Assembly: GCF_035582795.1 (NCBI RefSeq) | Contig: NC_134373.1 | Location: 43,755,173-43,819,172 of the forward strand | Reading direction: 5' to 3' | DNA: 64,000 bases | Origin: Mycteria americana | Lineage: Eukaryota > Chordata > Aves > Ciconiiformes > Ciconiidae | Shown: piece after piece, positions 1 to 13,170 of the stretch | Position numbering within the stretch: position 1 is the stretch's first letter | How the letters are laid out: every line of letters starts with the position of its first letter | The notes under the pieces: model-generated | What the model saw: the letters and a program-made list of their open reading frames with translations, nothing else | The model's database searches: none | What the model was told of the DNA's origin: nothing | Made by a program: the position numbers and the translations under genes

Positions 1-3000
1 TTATAGCAGAGTTAGTTTACATTAGCCTTCCTCTCAAAACTAATTACTACAAAACAAGAAAGGGTCTGTGTTATCGACATTATGAATGATTTAAATATCA
101 AGGGGGTGAGTATGGGTTGTGGGTTTTTTCTAAACTGTGGCAGAGCACCATGTAAAACTAAAAATCAAATTTGCATTATGAAGCTATACATGGATTAATA
201 TTTAGTTCTTCTAGTCACTGCAGATAATCTATTCTGAACAGCCAAAGAGTGAGAGTACTCATAACCCTAGTCCAATTAGTCAGTGGAAAGAAATCGTCGG
301 ATTCTTCCAAACGATAACCAGCTACCTATCAGGAATAGCAACTATCCACCCATTCACCGTGTCTTCAAACACAGCAGGTGACACCCACAAGCCGAGTCAT
401 AACTTCAGCTTAATTAAGTAATGCTTGTGTATTTATTCCCCGAATGTTTGTTAAACACTTGTAGGCAAGAGCTGGTTTGATTTCCAAGACGGACTTTCAT
501 ACAGTTAGTTGAACTGGAAAAGTCAGCCATGGGCTGGCAGAGCTCTGCGGGGAGCCGCCAGCTCCGGGACCGCCCGAGCCAAGCCCGGGGGGCTCAGCCC
601 TCCTCTGAGCAGGAGCACAGGGTGGTGATTTCCCCCAGAACAGCCCCGAACTGCAGCCATGGGAGGGCTCGTAACCCGTAGGCAAACAACACGCGCTTAT
701 TTTGCGCTTGGAGCCAGGGAATTAAGCCAGGTTATGAAACTACAATGCTACAGCTACCTTTCTAAGACCTTGCCTCAAGACATGATAAAATCTTGACAAA
801 AGGATGCAAGACTATAGATAAGTCAATCTTTTTGCTTTCCTAATATATGGCTATATATTTTAAAGGCTACTCTTCCACATTACATACATCTTTCTTGGGG
901 GATGCTATTTCTAAATATATGAAATTTCAGTGAGCACATTTCTATTCCAAACCAGGAAAGAGATTACCATAGGAATGAGTAGTTAAAAATAAATCCATCT
1001 GCTGTCGATGGAGGAAAAAAGGAGAATCCAGGCCCCAGTGAGGACCACCTCCTCACCCTGTGATCAGGGCTTGTTCCGAGGGGTGCAGCTGATCACCTGC
1101 TGAGGGGCTCAGACTGTGGGGCTGGGGAGACCAACTTCGGTGAGTCCTTAGAGGAGAGCTGAGCAATGAGAAAGTGCCTGGAACAGTTTATACACTACGA
1201 GACTGACAGTTCACTCTTCTGTGAAATTGCCAAATTTTAAGGTCTGCGGTAGAGAACTGTCATTTACAGCTTAATCTTAGTGTTTCTGTGCTTAAACTGT
1301 ATTTATAATGTGTATGCTTAAGCTGTATTTATTAATCTTGAGGATTAATAAATTAATTGAAATTACTTAATAAATTATTAATCCCTTTGAATAGAGAAAA
1401 ATCAGACTCCAAAACTTCCATTTTAATTTATTCACTACTGGTGCAAGTTCCTACTGAAGCTAAAGACCGCCTGCATAAGGATTAAGCATATACCTCCAAA
1501 CGCAACCATATACCTCCAAATATAACCAAGCACAGTAAAATAATCTCACAGAGAAAATAAACCATAACTTTCACATTATTAGTTGCATCCCAGCTTTGCT
1601 CTCGTTGATTTTGGGAAATGTTTTATTACTCATTCCAGGATGAGGCTGGCCCATAGCTTTGAACGTAATACCTTTCAGAAAAAACAAGAGTTTACCCTGC
1701 CTAAGAAAAATATTTGCAAGTAAGCTAGAGACACAATAACCCTAGCCATTCATTGAGCACCTGAAAGCTTTTTGCATTTCACTTGCCGAAACGAACATTT
1801 CCATTAAAGATTTTTAACGATGATACGGCCACGTGTCTGGTTTCTGACCCCACAGCTACAGTATATACAGCGCACGTATACTGGCTCATGTCATCCGTGC
1901 CAACACACGGAACAGAACACAAGCTTATGTGCTTGCGTAGTAGACAGTACAAGGCGGGACAAACGCTGGTGGTAAGGCAGGCAGGTAGGTGACGGCAGCC
2001 GGGAAGCCTGCAGCTGATTTCTGGGTGTTCTGCACGAGGAGTCCCATCGTTCCTGCCGGCAGCGAGGCTGTGGGCAGCGGGGCTGCCCTCACCTGCCCTG
2101 GGTGCACCCACACCTGCCTCCCGCAGACTCCCATTTAGCTCTGTCCACTCGTGGCCTTTAGCTTTATTAACACAAACCTAAACTATTTCCCCTTAAGATT
2201 GATAGCTTCTGTTCTCCTGGACGAGGACTGCACAGCCTGTGTACACAGGAACCTTTAGCATCGGAGCCACACGTGCCCTTTAGCGTCGAAAGGCACATTC
2301 AGCAGACTCGCCTATCAAGTCAGCAGAATCACTCGCTGCTTTCCCAGAAGAACTAGCCCCGGTTGTCAGGGTAAAGTATCATTTTTATCACAAGGCAAGT
2401 GCTACCAGTGTATTAAAATCAGGTCTAACAAAATAAGGGCAAACTCAATACAGTGAGAAATAGTACATCCAGCATATAATTTCTATACCTTAACTTTCGC
2501 TGCAGTGTTTTAAACAGATCAGGCATGGACCTTAAATTAAAAAACATGAAAAGAACAAATAGCCTCATTTTGTAATTTATATGTTTTTCTATTGAGGTAA
2601 AGGAGGTGGGCAAGCCATAAATTTGCCAGTCCTAGTAGTGCAAGAGTACTTCGACTTACTGCTTCAATAGTTCTAACACTGAAAATATTGTACAAGATTC
2701 TTGTCTATAAAATCATATGCCACATCTGTGCAGAGAGTGTTTCCTGGCTTCTCAACCCCAAAACTAAGGCACTCAGAAGTGGTTTTTTTAATTTGTCTTT
2801 AACTATTTTTGGCTTACAGATGTTTACAGTGACTGCCCTTTAGAAACCTGGAATTAGAAATCTCTCATTAGTTAGATTTTTTCTCCTTCTGCATGGAACT
2901 GCAATTGTTACTGGAATATTATTTACAAGTAGTGAAAAAAGACATGGATTCCACTTATGGCATCAGAAAAGAAAGATTGTTATAATGAGTACTGCAAATA

Positions 3001-6000
3001 GATACCGGGTTGGAGAAAAGTGCAGTGCTGCACCTGCAGCAAGAGCGCGGTTTTGATTTACACAGGAGCTTCCATGGGAATGGAGCGGCATGACGTGGGC
3101 TTTCGTCTGCCTGATACGCGTCCCCAGGTGCAGCGGGATGAAGGGTCTCAGAAACAGAGCAGAACCAAACCAGGAAACAGGCAACAGCAACACTACCCAT
3201 GCTTCCCTCCAGTAACTCCCAGCACTCCCCAGCTACAAGAAACCTCGGGTTGTCTGCAGCCTCTGCTGCCGCGGATGTCAGAGGCGTCCCCCCGCTCTCC
3301 CCAGTGCCACCACCGCCTACCCCCAGGTGTCCCAACCGCGGCAAGCTTCTGTCTGTTAGTGATGGGGAAGGCTTGCCCTGAAAGTCAACCTGATCTCAAC
3401 TTCCCCAAGAGTACAGGGAGCAGGAGGTGTACGAAAGCAACCCCACAGCTGCCTGCACTTACCCTAGGAGCTGGTCAGCCCTGACTACTCTACAAATGCA
3501 GGGAGTACGAAGGTGGGAAATAGCCTACACTGTGCACTCATCCTACCTTGGACTCTTGATACGTGTATATATATGAGGAAAACAGAAGCAAACTTATTTT
3601 AGAAGTTTTTTTCTCAGATTTTTGGCTTCAGATTTAAAAAAAAAAAAGGAGCCCCTGTTCCTATTAATAAATGCAATTAAACTTCAAGCTAGAATGTTAA
3701 TTCTAGCTCTGACTTAGTCCTTCATAATCTGTTATTTTTCTCCAGAGACAGCTACAGGACTAAGCTGTTCACAAGAATCTGTGCACAACACTTCTACAGC
3801 AGGCATCTAAGATCTAACAAATTCTATCATCCATGTCCTTTGTATCTTCACATGCCATAATCATTTTGAAAGCTTCAACACATGTCTTCTAATGGTGTCA
3901 CTCTCTATAATGAGATAGGCAAATCAGATTGTCATGAGAGAGTCTTAATTGCATTACATCATTTGAGTTGTAAACGTTTGTCTAGTTACTGCCCAGGTAG
4001 GACAGTCAGTAAAAGAAGAGAAAAATCCATTCTTTCTTACTCCAAAACAAAGCAGACTTCCATCACTCATAGGCAGACTGTACTATACGCTTCTCAGGCA
4101 CACATTGCAACAGCGGGTAAACACAAACAGCTTCGGGAGATGCATCACTTTTTCCCCTATTAATGCTTCAGGAACCCTGGCTTCCAATGTCTTGGGGTCC
4201 TCAAGGCGTATTTCATATATTGTTTTTAAAGCTTGTTCTAGACCCTGAGGAGGAAAACTTAGATCAAATACAGTTTGACAGGTAAAGGGCATTGTGAAGA
4301 CTCCGTAAGCGTACCTGCTACAGGGGGAATGTGCTCACGATGTAGAAAACCCTTTCTATGCCATGCAGAAAGATGTCTCCCGTGCACATTTTTCCAAGCA
4401 CTCCTTACTACTGATGAGGAAAATTATCATTTTACTTATGTAAAGTATAAGCACTACCTTACTCTGTTTGTGCTTTCTTCCTCACTGGCACCTTGGTACT
4501 GTGCAGACGAGCTGCAGAAACTGCAAACCAAGGAAGAGGGGAAAACCAGCATCACAGGTATCCTCTTCATATTTGAAATAATGCACTTAAAACAAATCCT
4601 TTTGTATAAAAATCAGTGTACTTCGTAGCAACTACAGGAAAGCCTAGAAACGTGGACATCTCTAAAAAGTCCTTCTGCTTGTTTGTCAGTCCAGGCAAGA
4701 TGAGAAGCTTACATTTTCATGAACGGTGAGCGTTTTTATGCATGTAACTTCAGAATATCTTAATGGTAGAGGACTACTTATACGTTTCCTCCTGGAAACC
4801 AGTCAAATCTCTAACACATCTAGGTGCAGGTATCCAGAGTCTTTACTCACTTTTGAAAAAATTGTTCAAGGTCAACTTGTTTTAAAAGTTGCATTTTGAT
4901 ATATATACTGGTTTTTGTACTTAACGTAACTCTCAAGAAACAATGCCATGTTATTCTCTTCAAGACAATACCTGTTAGGCTCAGAAGGGTTCCTGGAGTA
5001 ACAGTCCCAGGAAGAAAAATGCTGTAAAGTATGTTAGGAACTTCTCTTTTTAGATACATGAGATTATAAAGTACATAAACCTATTGCTGTAATAATTTCT
5101 CCCTCTGCAATTCCATCTAAAAATCTCAAAACTTTCTGTCTAATCTTTGCAATGCTCATGTTTATGTTCCAATTTTTCCCACATATTCGATGACAACTGT
5201 TTTTTAACAGCAGCACAGCTGGACTCTCTTACTGAGCTATTACACAAGAAATTTATTATAGGAGAAGCGGATGAAAACAGTACTGAAAATAACTTGGAGG
5301 TCAAATTTATGTCATATATTAACTTTATGTAATCAAACTCCGTTCAGTTGAAGTACGCCAAAAAAAAAACCCTAATGAGAGGAAGAAAGCCACAGCTATT
5401 CCTTCGGCGTCCGTTGGCCGGGCATGCGAGTTCAGCCTCTCAGGCATGGGCACACATGCTTCAGCTATCAGCTGGGCGCCCATCACTTACGCCATGCCTC
5501 TGACTCTCAGCAAGGACACCGCCACGCTCTCGCACAGTGTCATAGCTACCAAGGTCTCCTTGCACGCCCTGCAGCTCTATCATCGGGGAAATCTGTTGCA
5601 AGGAAGCTCTGAGAACAACTGACAGCAGATTTACTGTAAATCCCACAGATTTAGTGCTAGAGGCCTTCAGAAGACTGTCTGGGAGAAGCAGCTCGGAGTG
5701 GGCATAATCTAATACGCAGACAAAGAGGAGCAGTGCGGGTGGCTATCTTCAACTATAAAACGGGTTTTGATCAAGAGCCCACCAAAGAAGAACTTCAAGT
5801 CCAATAGGCAGTTTTTCAAACCTGAAGAATTGCACCTTATCTTTGTCCTGGAGGAAGCCTATCCATCTTTTAATTACAGCTTTCTGAGTCAACAAAGCCT
5901 ATCCATCTTTTAATTACAGCCTTTTAAGTCAACGTGCCCTTCCCACTCCAGCTCTTATTTTTCCAAATGCTTGGCAAACTACGGGATGACTCCCTCATTA

Positions 6001-6984
6001 TAGCTCCCTTATCCCAAAACAGGGAGACATTGCTTAAAACAGCACTGAGTTCTTCTCATGGAAGCAGATCAGCCTCACACGCTGTGTATTAAATCAGCTC
6101 ATACAAGTGACAGAAGAAAAAACATTTAATTTGCCCCACTCACACAAGTACCACTTCTTCAGGCCTTCTCAACCAGCGAGGAGGAACCCAGACCCCGCTG
6201 GCATTTGCGCAGAGGTGACGGGTTGCGACACACTGCAGTCGGATGTTCATCACACACTGAGCAGACACGTGGCGTTACTCGAATACCTCACCACGTACCA
6301 AAAGAAACAGAGAAAAAAGGTTGTTAGGTGAAGGAGGAGCTGAAGGCAGCCCAGTCGCATCCTGCATGTTAATTATGTTGATTCTTCTAAACAGTCCCAT
6401 GAAAATTAAAAACTTAAAAATAGGAAACTGCAATAGGGAATACATAATTACACAGGAATACCCAAGAAGATAACAAATGCAGTATGACCACTCAGCAAAT
6501 AAGGTTTCCCCTCAAGCCCAAGCCGTAGTGGTTCTCACATTGATGACCTCAGGCTTAGCAGAAACAGGACAAACGGCAGGTGATCTTCCCCAGATGTCTG
6601 TCTTCAGCGATGCCCTACAAAGGCACCCAATGCGAAAACATCCCCATTTCCTGGGTGCCAGGCACCTCGAACACAAGGTAACTAAATGGACAGTTCTCCT
6701 GGTAGTTCGTTAGCACGAGCCGCGTGATCTTAATGAGGTTGAAGTAAACCACGATACATTTAATTCACTGGAACCCAGGGTTCAAACACGGCTATGTCTG
6801 CTTTCAGAAGTTCGCAGAACTTAAGATCTCGCTGCTGATGCGTGTTTGCTTCGCTATCATCAACGGCTTCGTTATGGGCAGCCAGGCAGCCTTGCTGTGA
6901 AGAGCTGCCTGAGGAGACGAGGGTCTAGCTGGAGCGGAGCACCAGCTCGGCGGACAAACCCCCCGGGCAGGATGGCTCCCCTCG
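1..6984. other. Intergenic DNA distal to NR4A2 3' end
   Basis: Mostly AT-rich sequence with a few short GC patches (for example 530-680 and 1990-2130). Short open frames only. Apart from the 40-bp duplication and one protein-like minus-strand frame at 4083-4292, I see no gene or RNA. Confidence 0.6.
5855..5933. repeat. 40-bp tandem duplication (two copies)
   Basis: AAGCCTATCCATCTTTTAAT starts at 5855 and again at 5895. Similarity continues through ATTACAGC and AGTCAAC, with only a few differences between copies. Confidence 0.9.
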
Positions 6985-7020
<36 letters not shown>

Positions 7021-7021
7021 C
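6985..7021. repeat. (CCTG)9 microsatellite
   Basis: Nine uninterrupted CCTG units. They cause the repeated Pro-Ala-Cys-Leu or Arg-Gln-Ala-Gly stretches in the chance open frames here. Confidence 0.95.
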
Positions 7022-10000
7022 AGCTGCTGCCGCAAGGTCCCCGGCGCGCCGCGGTCTGGCACGTCCCCAGCCTGCTCCCTGGACTTGGGCAAGGTGGTCG
7101 CTCCTGCATCGAACTGAACTTCTCTAGGTGAAATCACGAGGGGAGGTTTGTGCAGGTTTGTTCTCTGTGCATTTTGTGTGTTTGTTTGTTTTTAAAGCAA
7201 GTCGCCCTTAATATTTTGCGTTCACTTGTGCCCAAATCCAGAGGCATTCAGAGTTCAGCTGGAAAACAAAGCAAAACCAGCCGGGTTCTGTAAGGGTTTA
7301 CTGCTGATGCTGAGGTTGATGAGGATTTTTCCCTTCTTCAGCTTTCTGTTCCCTACAAAGTTGATATTTTACACTGCTTTAACCCAGGAAAATGTAAAGG
7401 CTTTTTTAGAGATATTTGATGGATTTTATTCTTTTTCCCCCACAGTGCTGCCAGTTAGGAATATATAATCTTTCCTTCAGAAAGTATGCACATCTACAGG
7501 CAATACAGAGAAATGCCAAATGGTAAACTTAAATACAGATATACTCTCCCAAAACCTGAAATTAAGCTATTGTTATTACACCGTTCAAGGAATCGAATGA
7601 CTACTAACCATAATTTAGCTAAGAACAAGTGTAAAATCTGTTTAATAATATCCAATACATCCTCTATCTAGGAGATTATATCCTGCATTTGCAGGGCATT
7701 GACTCAATAATCTAATAGGTCTTTTCCATCTCTGACTTCTATTAGCCTATGAATTATAACAAAAGGACCATTAGGCAAACCATAATTGTGGAAGCAGCCT
7801 TTGACACATGAGACTAACTACTGCCATGGTACAGAAAAAACCCTAAAATTAAAACATGGACAGACAATTGGAAGTAAAGCTTTCCCTTTATCCAAGTGTT
7901 AACTCGCTTGATTAAAATCATGAAAAAATCTCGGTAAGTCACAGAGAAGGCACTTTTTCTCCCCATCCTGTTAGGTGAAACGGCCCTGTTTTGACAGCAA
8001 GCAAACGCTGCGTTGTCACTGAGGGGGGCACTGGGACCGGAGGTTCCGTGGGGTATTTTCCTCAGCTGCTGCGTCTAGCCAGCCAAACTCGCCCTGTAGC
8101 CCGGGCCGACGCCGGCAGACTGCCTCGGTTCTGCTGAGGAAAGTCACGTGTCTCGGCTTTCGCTGAGCTTGACCTGGGGAAGGAAAAAAAAGCAAACCAA
8201 AAAGCCCAAAACAGGCACAAAGCATACAGCCAAGGTTCACTCTCTGTGAAAGGGTTGGAAAACGCAGCCATCCTCTAACAGCTCTGTCTATCGCACGTTC
8301 CTGCAAAGAAGGTCATCAGCTTTGCAAACACCTGAGAGAAAAAGATGAGTTAACAAATGAAGTCACACATTTTAATACATTTACAGGGAATGTAAACTTC
8401 ACAAGAGCCCAGCAGGGGAGACACCTGCAAAGAGGATCAGCAAAATATTCAGATTTCAGCTCCCTTCTGCAAGGGCTCATTTAGATTTCTGAATTTATCC
8501 TGCTCGCTGTATTAGCAGTGGCCAGGTACTGCTCTGCCTTGATGTCGCAGGAGCTGCCAAAACCAACGCGAGACAGAAGGGCTGCCGACACGGACGCGTT
8601 ATTTCTCCCGAGCATCTGCCCTCCCGACAGCACGGACGATCCCAGGCGCTGCACCTCGGCCACGGCCAGCACAGTCCTCCCGCGTGGCATCGCAGGACCG
8701 TCGTGTCCAGTTAAAATGGACCAAAGACCCGGGATCCACGTCGGGTGGGCGAATAGCCGAGTTAATTCCAGAGCTATTCGCTGAGCATGAAGGTAACCAC
8801 ACGTCTGAGTTCCTGTGCCGAGGCCTCGATGCTCTCGGTGCACAGACGCTATGCTTTTGGCAGGTGCGCAGATCTCCAGGTGGGTACAGGTTTAGTATCA
8901 CAGGTAAGGGAACGAGCACACCATGAAGTCCTGTCTCCTTGGTCCCATGCTTTCACAGCCCATCACTGCAGGGATGTCACCCCTCCGTTCAGAGAAGGGC
9001 TTAGGGGAGCGCGTCGGCACTGGGTATTAGCAAAGCACCACTGAGACTGGAAGGGAACCATCGCTCCTGACAAAAATCACAGCTTTCAGTTTTCCGTAAA
9101 ATCTCTCAAGCTTAATTAATAAGTACTTTTTACATGAACAACTGTTCCTTTTTTCCCATTACCTTCTAATAGGACTGTTTATGCAAAACACGTCCATTAA
9201 AGACAGTTCTGCAGTATCATCTGTTTACGCTGCTGTTTACAAATACTGCAAAGAAAAAGCGCTGGCTAATATCTTACCTTTATAGATTCTACTGCTTCCA
9301 AGATGCCTAGCTGTAGGAGCTGCAAACTGGAGCCAAGCCCATGCATCCATTTGTTGTACAAGCCTCCTCGCACAGCTGTGCCGCTGCACCATGGAGCAGA
9401 CTTGCAACACATCTGCTCACCCAGTCCCAGCCCTCTGCTGCGGAGAAGCTGCCAATTGTGCCTCGCTGTGCCAGACCGTGTGGCAGAGAGGTTTTATTAT
9501 TATTTATGAAACAGAGGGATATCCAGTAGGGATTAGGAGGACTCTCAAGATCACTTCTGTTTGTGACTCGAGCAGGATTTGAAAACAGGTCTTTTCAAAT
9601 GGCAGTGAGTAAAATTACACATTTCTGCAACAACATGCTTAGAGCTATATTAACACTTTCATTTAAAATTCAGTTTTCCAAGGGATTTATGAGTTGGCAG
9701 TAAATATTCTCCATGAGCTAATAGCAGCCACACCTGAATTATTTTTCTCATTAAAATCAGATCCTGAGAAATATCCATGCAAAGAGCCTGTTGACTGAAC
9801 AGAATCCATGAAAAAGCATACAGGCGAAACCCGCCTGGGTTAAACAGGAAAGTTTTACCAGTTTACGGTGATGGCATGCTCGCTTTCATCCCCTGCTGTA
9901 CTTTATAGCCACTGGCTTCAGCAAACAGCCACGAGCAGCGCAGGAAACCATCCGGCACTAGCAGGAGCGACAGTATGAGTTTAATAGAAATGTTAATATT

Positions 10001-12189
10001 GACTCTCTCACAAATACAACCACCACATTTAAACAGGCTACTCAGCATTTCATGCTGCTGGACTCCTGCGTTCGGAAAGACTGGGCTGCTCCATCTCGCC
10101 TTTTCACCTCAAAGCACATTTCCAATTTTAATTTTGTCTGCATGTCCCATGACAAGCTCATTAAACCTCCTTACATTTCCTTCCAGCTCCGACTTAACAT
10201 CTTTTCTTTAAAGTTACTTCCTTCTCACTAGCATCTGTGGTCTGCACGATTTCTGCACTAGACAGCAAACTAAGAGTTAATCTGGAAAATAAAGTCATCC
10301 CGAGCCTGGCCCTAATTCCTAGACCCGGCTTGTCTCAGGGAGTCAGAGCAGGTTGCATTCAGTTACCAATTTCTGCAGGGCCCTATATATATATTGGTAA
10401 TCTCTAACCATCCTGATTGTTTGAAAAAAAACACATTAATTTCATCTAAAAACAGGACACACTTGCTGTTTGTCTTCTAAATCATCAGTGCAGATGCCCA
10501 GACACCCTGAGCTTGACACCAATGGCTGTAACAGCTTCCCGGGAAGCCTCGCCCAGACCCAGCACCACCTTGCTGCTCTGCTGCTGGTCCTCCAGCCGTG
10601 CCAAAGCGCTAATAGCCTGGCCCCTTGCAATTAATCTTTCAAGTAAGATTTTGCGAGGCACCGCACTGAAAGTCCAAATATGTTGCCGTCTTCTGCATTC
10701 CCGTGCACTGGTTTGTAATTCCGTCTCGAACAGCGCACTTGATGGCATGGGTTCTTCTGCATTGAAAGAACTAACCACCCCTATTTTATTGTCATGTTTG
10801 GCTGAACAAAGAACACCGCAGTATCAATCCCAATTAAATGTTTGCTTAACTTGCAGAGGAATTGTGGATGCAGGAATAAAAACAACACAGGATTTCCTTC
10901 TGAAATTGCACTCCAGTGCAGAAACATCTGCAAACGTTCTCAGGGCTTCTGCGCCCTCCGATCACTACCGACAATAAACCTGGTCAAAGTTGCCACAGCA
11001 CAGGCATTTCTAGGATTACAAAAACAGCGGTTTCTATCTGGCCCTCCCTTTACTGAACCTGCAACGTCCTTTCCTAAGATGTTTAACAAAGGCATAGATA
11101 GCAGATGTTTGTAGTTAATTCTAGCTAACCTTCTCACTCTATTTTCACTCGTATCAATAACTTTTTCCAAATAACTTTGCGCCATTATTTCATATTTGTT
11201 TTGTAAATCTGCTAAAAATACAAGTCTGAAACAAATGTATTGTAGAAAATACGTATTTCTCTGTCAGAGCCATATTGCTCACAAATGACTGCAGAACTAA
11301 TGGGAACACATGAAATTTATTTGTTTTTGTTAGGAAATTAAATGAAGTAAAAATTCACAGTTCTTTAAGTTCTATAAGCTCCATCTTCAGGAATTAGCAC
11401 AAAGATTCATTTTTATAGAGGTTTTTCAGGAGAAAAGACATCAGTTTATGACTTGAAATGAATTTGTAAGAGACGCAACTGTGTTTTATTGTCCTTGCTT
11501 ATGCTCCCAGTTACACAGTAGATTATTCTTGCTACAAATATCATAAATACAGGGTTTGGGGTTTCTGTTCTTTGGAACCCTCCACCATTTACACTAGGTG
11601 TATCTATGAAGGTATGACGCTATGCTAACTCGCCCTTAGCTTCAGAAGTTTATCCATGCCAGTACACTCGTGTGCCTAAGGTTTGTAAAACCAGGCTCCT
11701 GTGGTAAAGCAGCGTCGTAGCCCGACGCTGGAAGTCATGTCGCTACTCAAGAATCGTGTCCACGTTATTTGGGAACATCATACAGGGAAATACCCAATTT
11801 TATGGTAAAACAGAAAAAAGCATACTGTAGCATCTAGTCACTTCACTTCTCAAAATGCTTAATTGCAGCTGTAGGGAAATGCTGTGTTTCAAAAATATGA
11901 TAGTCCTGAACCTTCACTAAGTAACTTCAGGTACAAAACCACACAAAAAGCACTGACACAGGCGTGGCGAGTTCTGTTTCCGTGGACTCAGCAGATTCCT
12001 GCTCTTACACTTCTATGTTTGCAATTTCTTATGACAGGAGAATAAAATTGTCAAAACTGAGGATCCTAAACTACTCAAATGGCTCTGAAACAAAATCACC
12101 CCACAACTTAACGATGGTATGGCTGCTTACATAAAGGACTTTTAGAACTGGAGAGAGATGCAAAAAAACCAGCGTTTGTGGGGATGGAG
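7022..12189. other. Intergenic DNA
   Basis: No gene identified. Segments at about 9650-9830 and 10080-10200 have the look of conserved non-coding elements (balanced composition with TAAT, TTCACCTC and CACACCTG-type motifs), but this cannot be tested without alignment. Confidence 0.5.
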
Positions 12190-13170
12190 CTAAGCCGCGC
12201 TTTGCAAAGCAGACCCCTGATGCCGGGGAGTGCCTTCCGCAGGCTGGGAGCGTGGGGCAGCGCCTTTCCCTGCGGGCTGCCCGTGGACGCCCCAGCCCAG
12301 CCCCAGCCCCCCGCGCTCCGCACCGCACGGCCGGGCTGCGTCCCGCTCCCGGGAGAGGGCACGGCGCGGGGAGCAGCCAGCCCAGCAGCCTCGGGAAGCA
12401 AAGCAACCTTGACATGGCTCCGGGGAGAGCTGCTCACCTGCCCTCCCAGCTGGAGGTAAGGAGCTGTCGTGGCAGCTGACAAGGAGTAAGTGGAGATAAG
12501 AACAGGAGAAATATCTGGGACAAAAAAATGTCAACCCGTACAAACTCGGGGACAGTCTTAAAGAGAATAACATTTAGAAGCAATCCTACAGAATTAGCCA
12601 CGTCAGTGTTAAAAAAGAGCGATCCCTGTACTTTAGAGGTACCGAATCACCCGCAGAACCTTCCGGCAGAGCTCTGCAGAGGAGTGATTGCACGTGCCCC
12701 CGAGAGAAGCCTGCACCCTGCTCCTGTGCAGCAACGGGGGTTCGCAGGTTGCACCTTTTCTTTCAAAATGCTCATGCTTACGTTTTCCCAGGAGCACATT
12801 TAAGAGGCCAAACAGGCACAGGTACCACCCCTGTAAAGCTGCGGAGTACCCGCTGCGACACGCCGAGCAGACCTCGCTGCGGCCACGGTCCTTCTGCCAG
12901 CTCCGGGCTCCGGCTGCTGCTCCCGCCTCACCCCGTGCCGGGGGATCCGCTGGGACGCAGCATCCCTGCCTGCCGCCTCGGCCACATCTCGTCCACCCCA
13001 TGTCGTGGCTGCTCTGCCTTCCGAGCCCGGACTGAGCACAGCCGAGTGGAAATTAAGATACTGCTTTTGATCTGAAAGGCAGACCCATCCTATTCCAGCA
13101 GCGGTTCCGCTCCCCACGCCGTGACCTGAGCCCGTCCCTGGCTCGCGGTGACGCTCCCTCCCCGCAGTCA
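12190..13170. other. GC-rich patch, no recognised gene
   Basis: Moderately GC-rich stretch with multiple overlapping short open frames on both strands. None has a recognisable domain, consistent codon bias or paired splice sites. It may be a weak CpG island or regulatory region. Confidence 0.4.

Noticed and set aside
6985-7021. Cys/Leu/Pro/Ala-repeat peptides considered as coding
   Set aside because: They are translations of the CCTG microsatellite in different frames.
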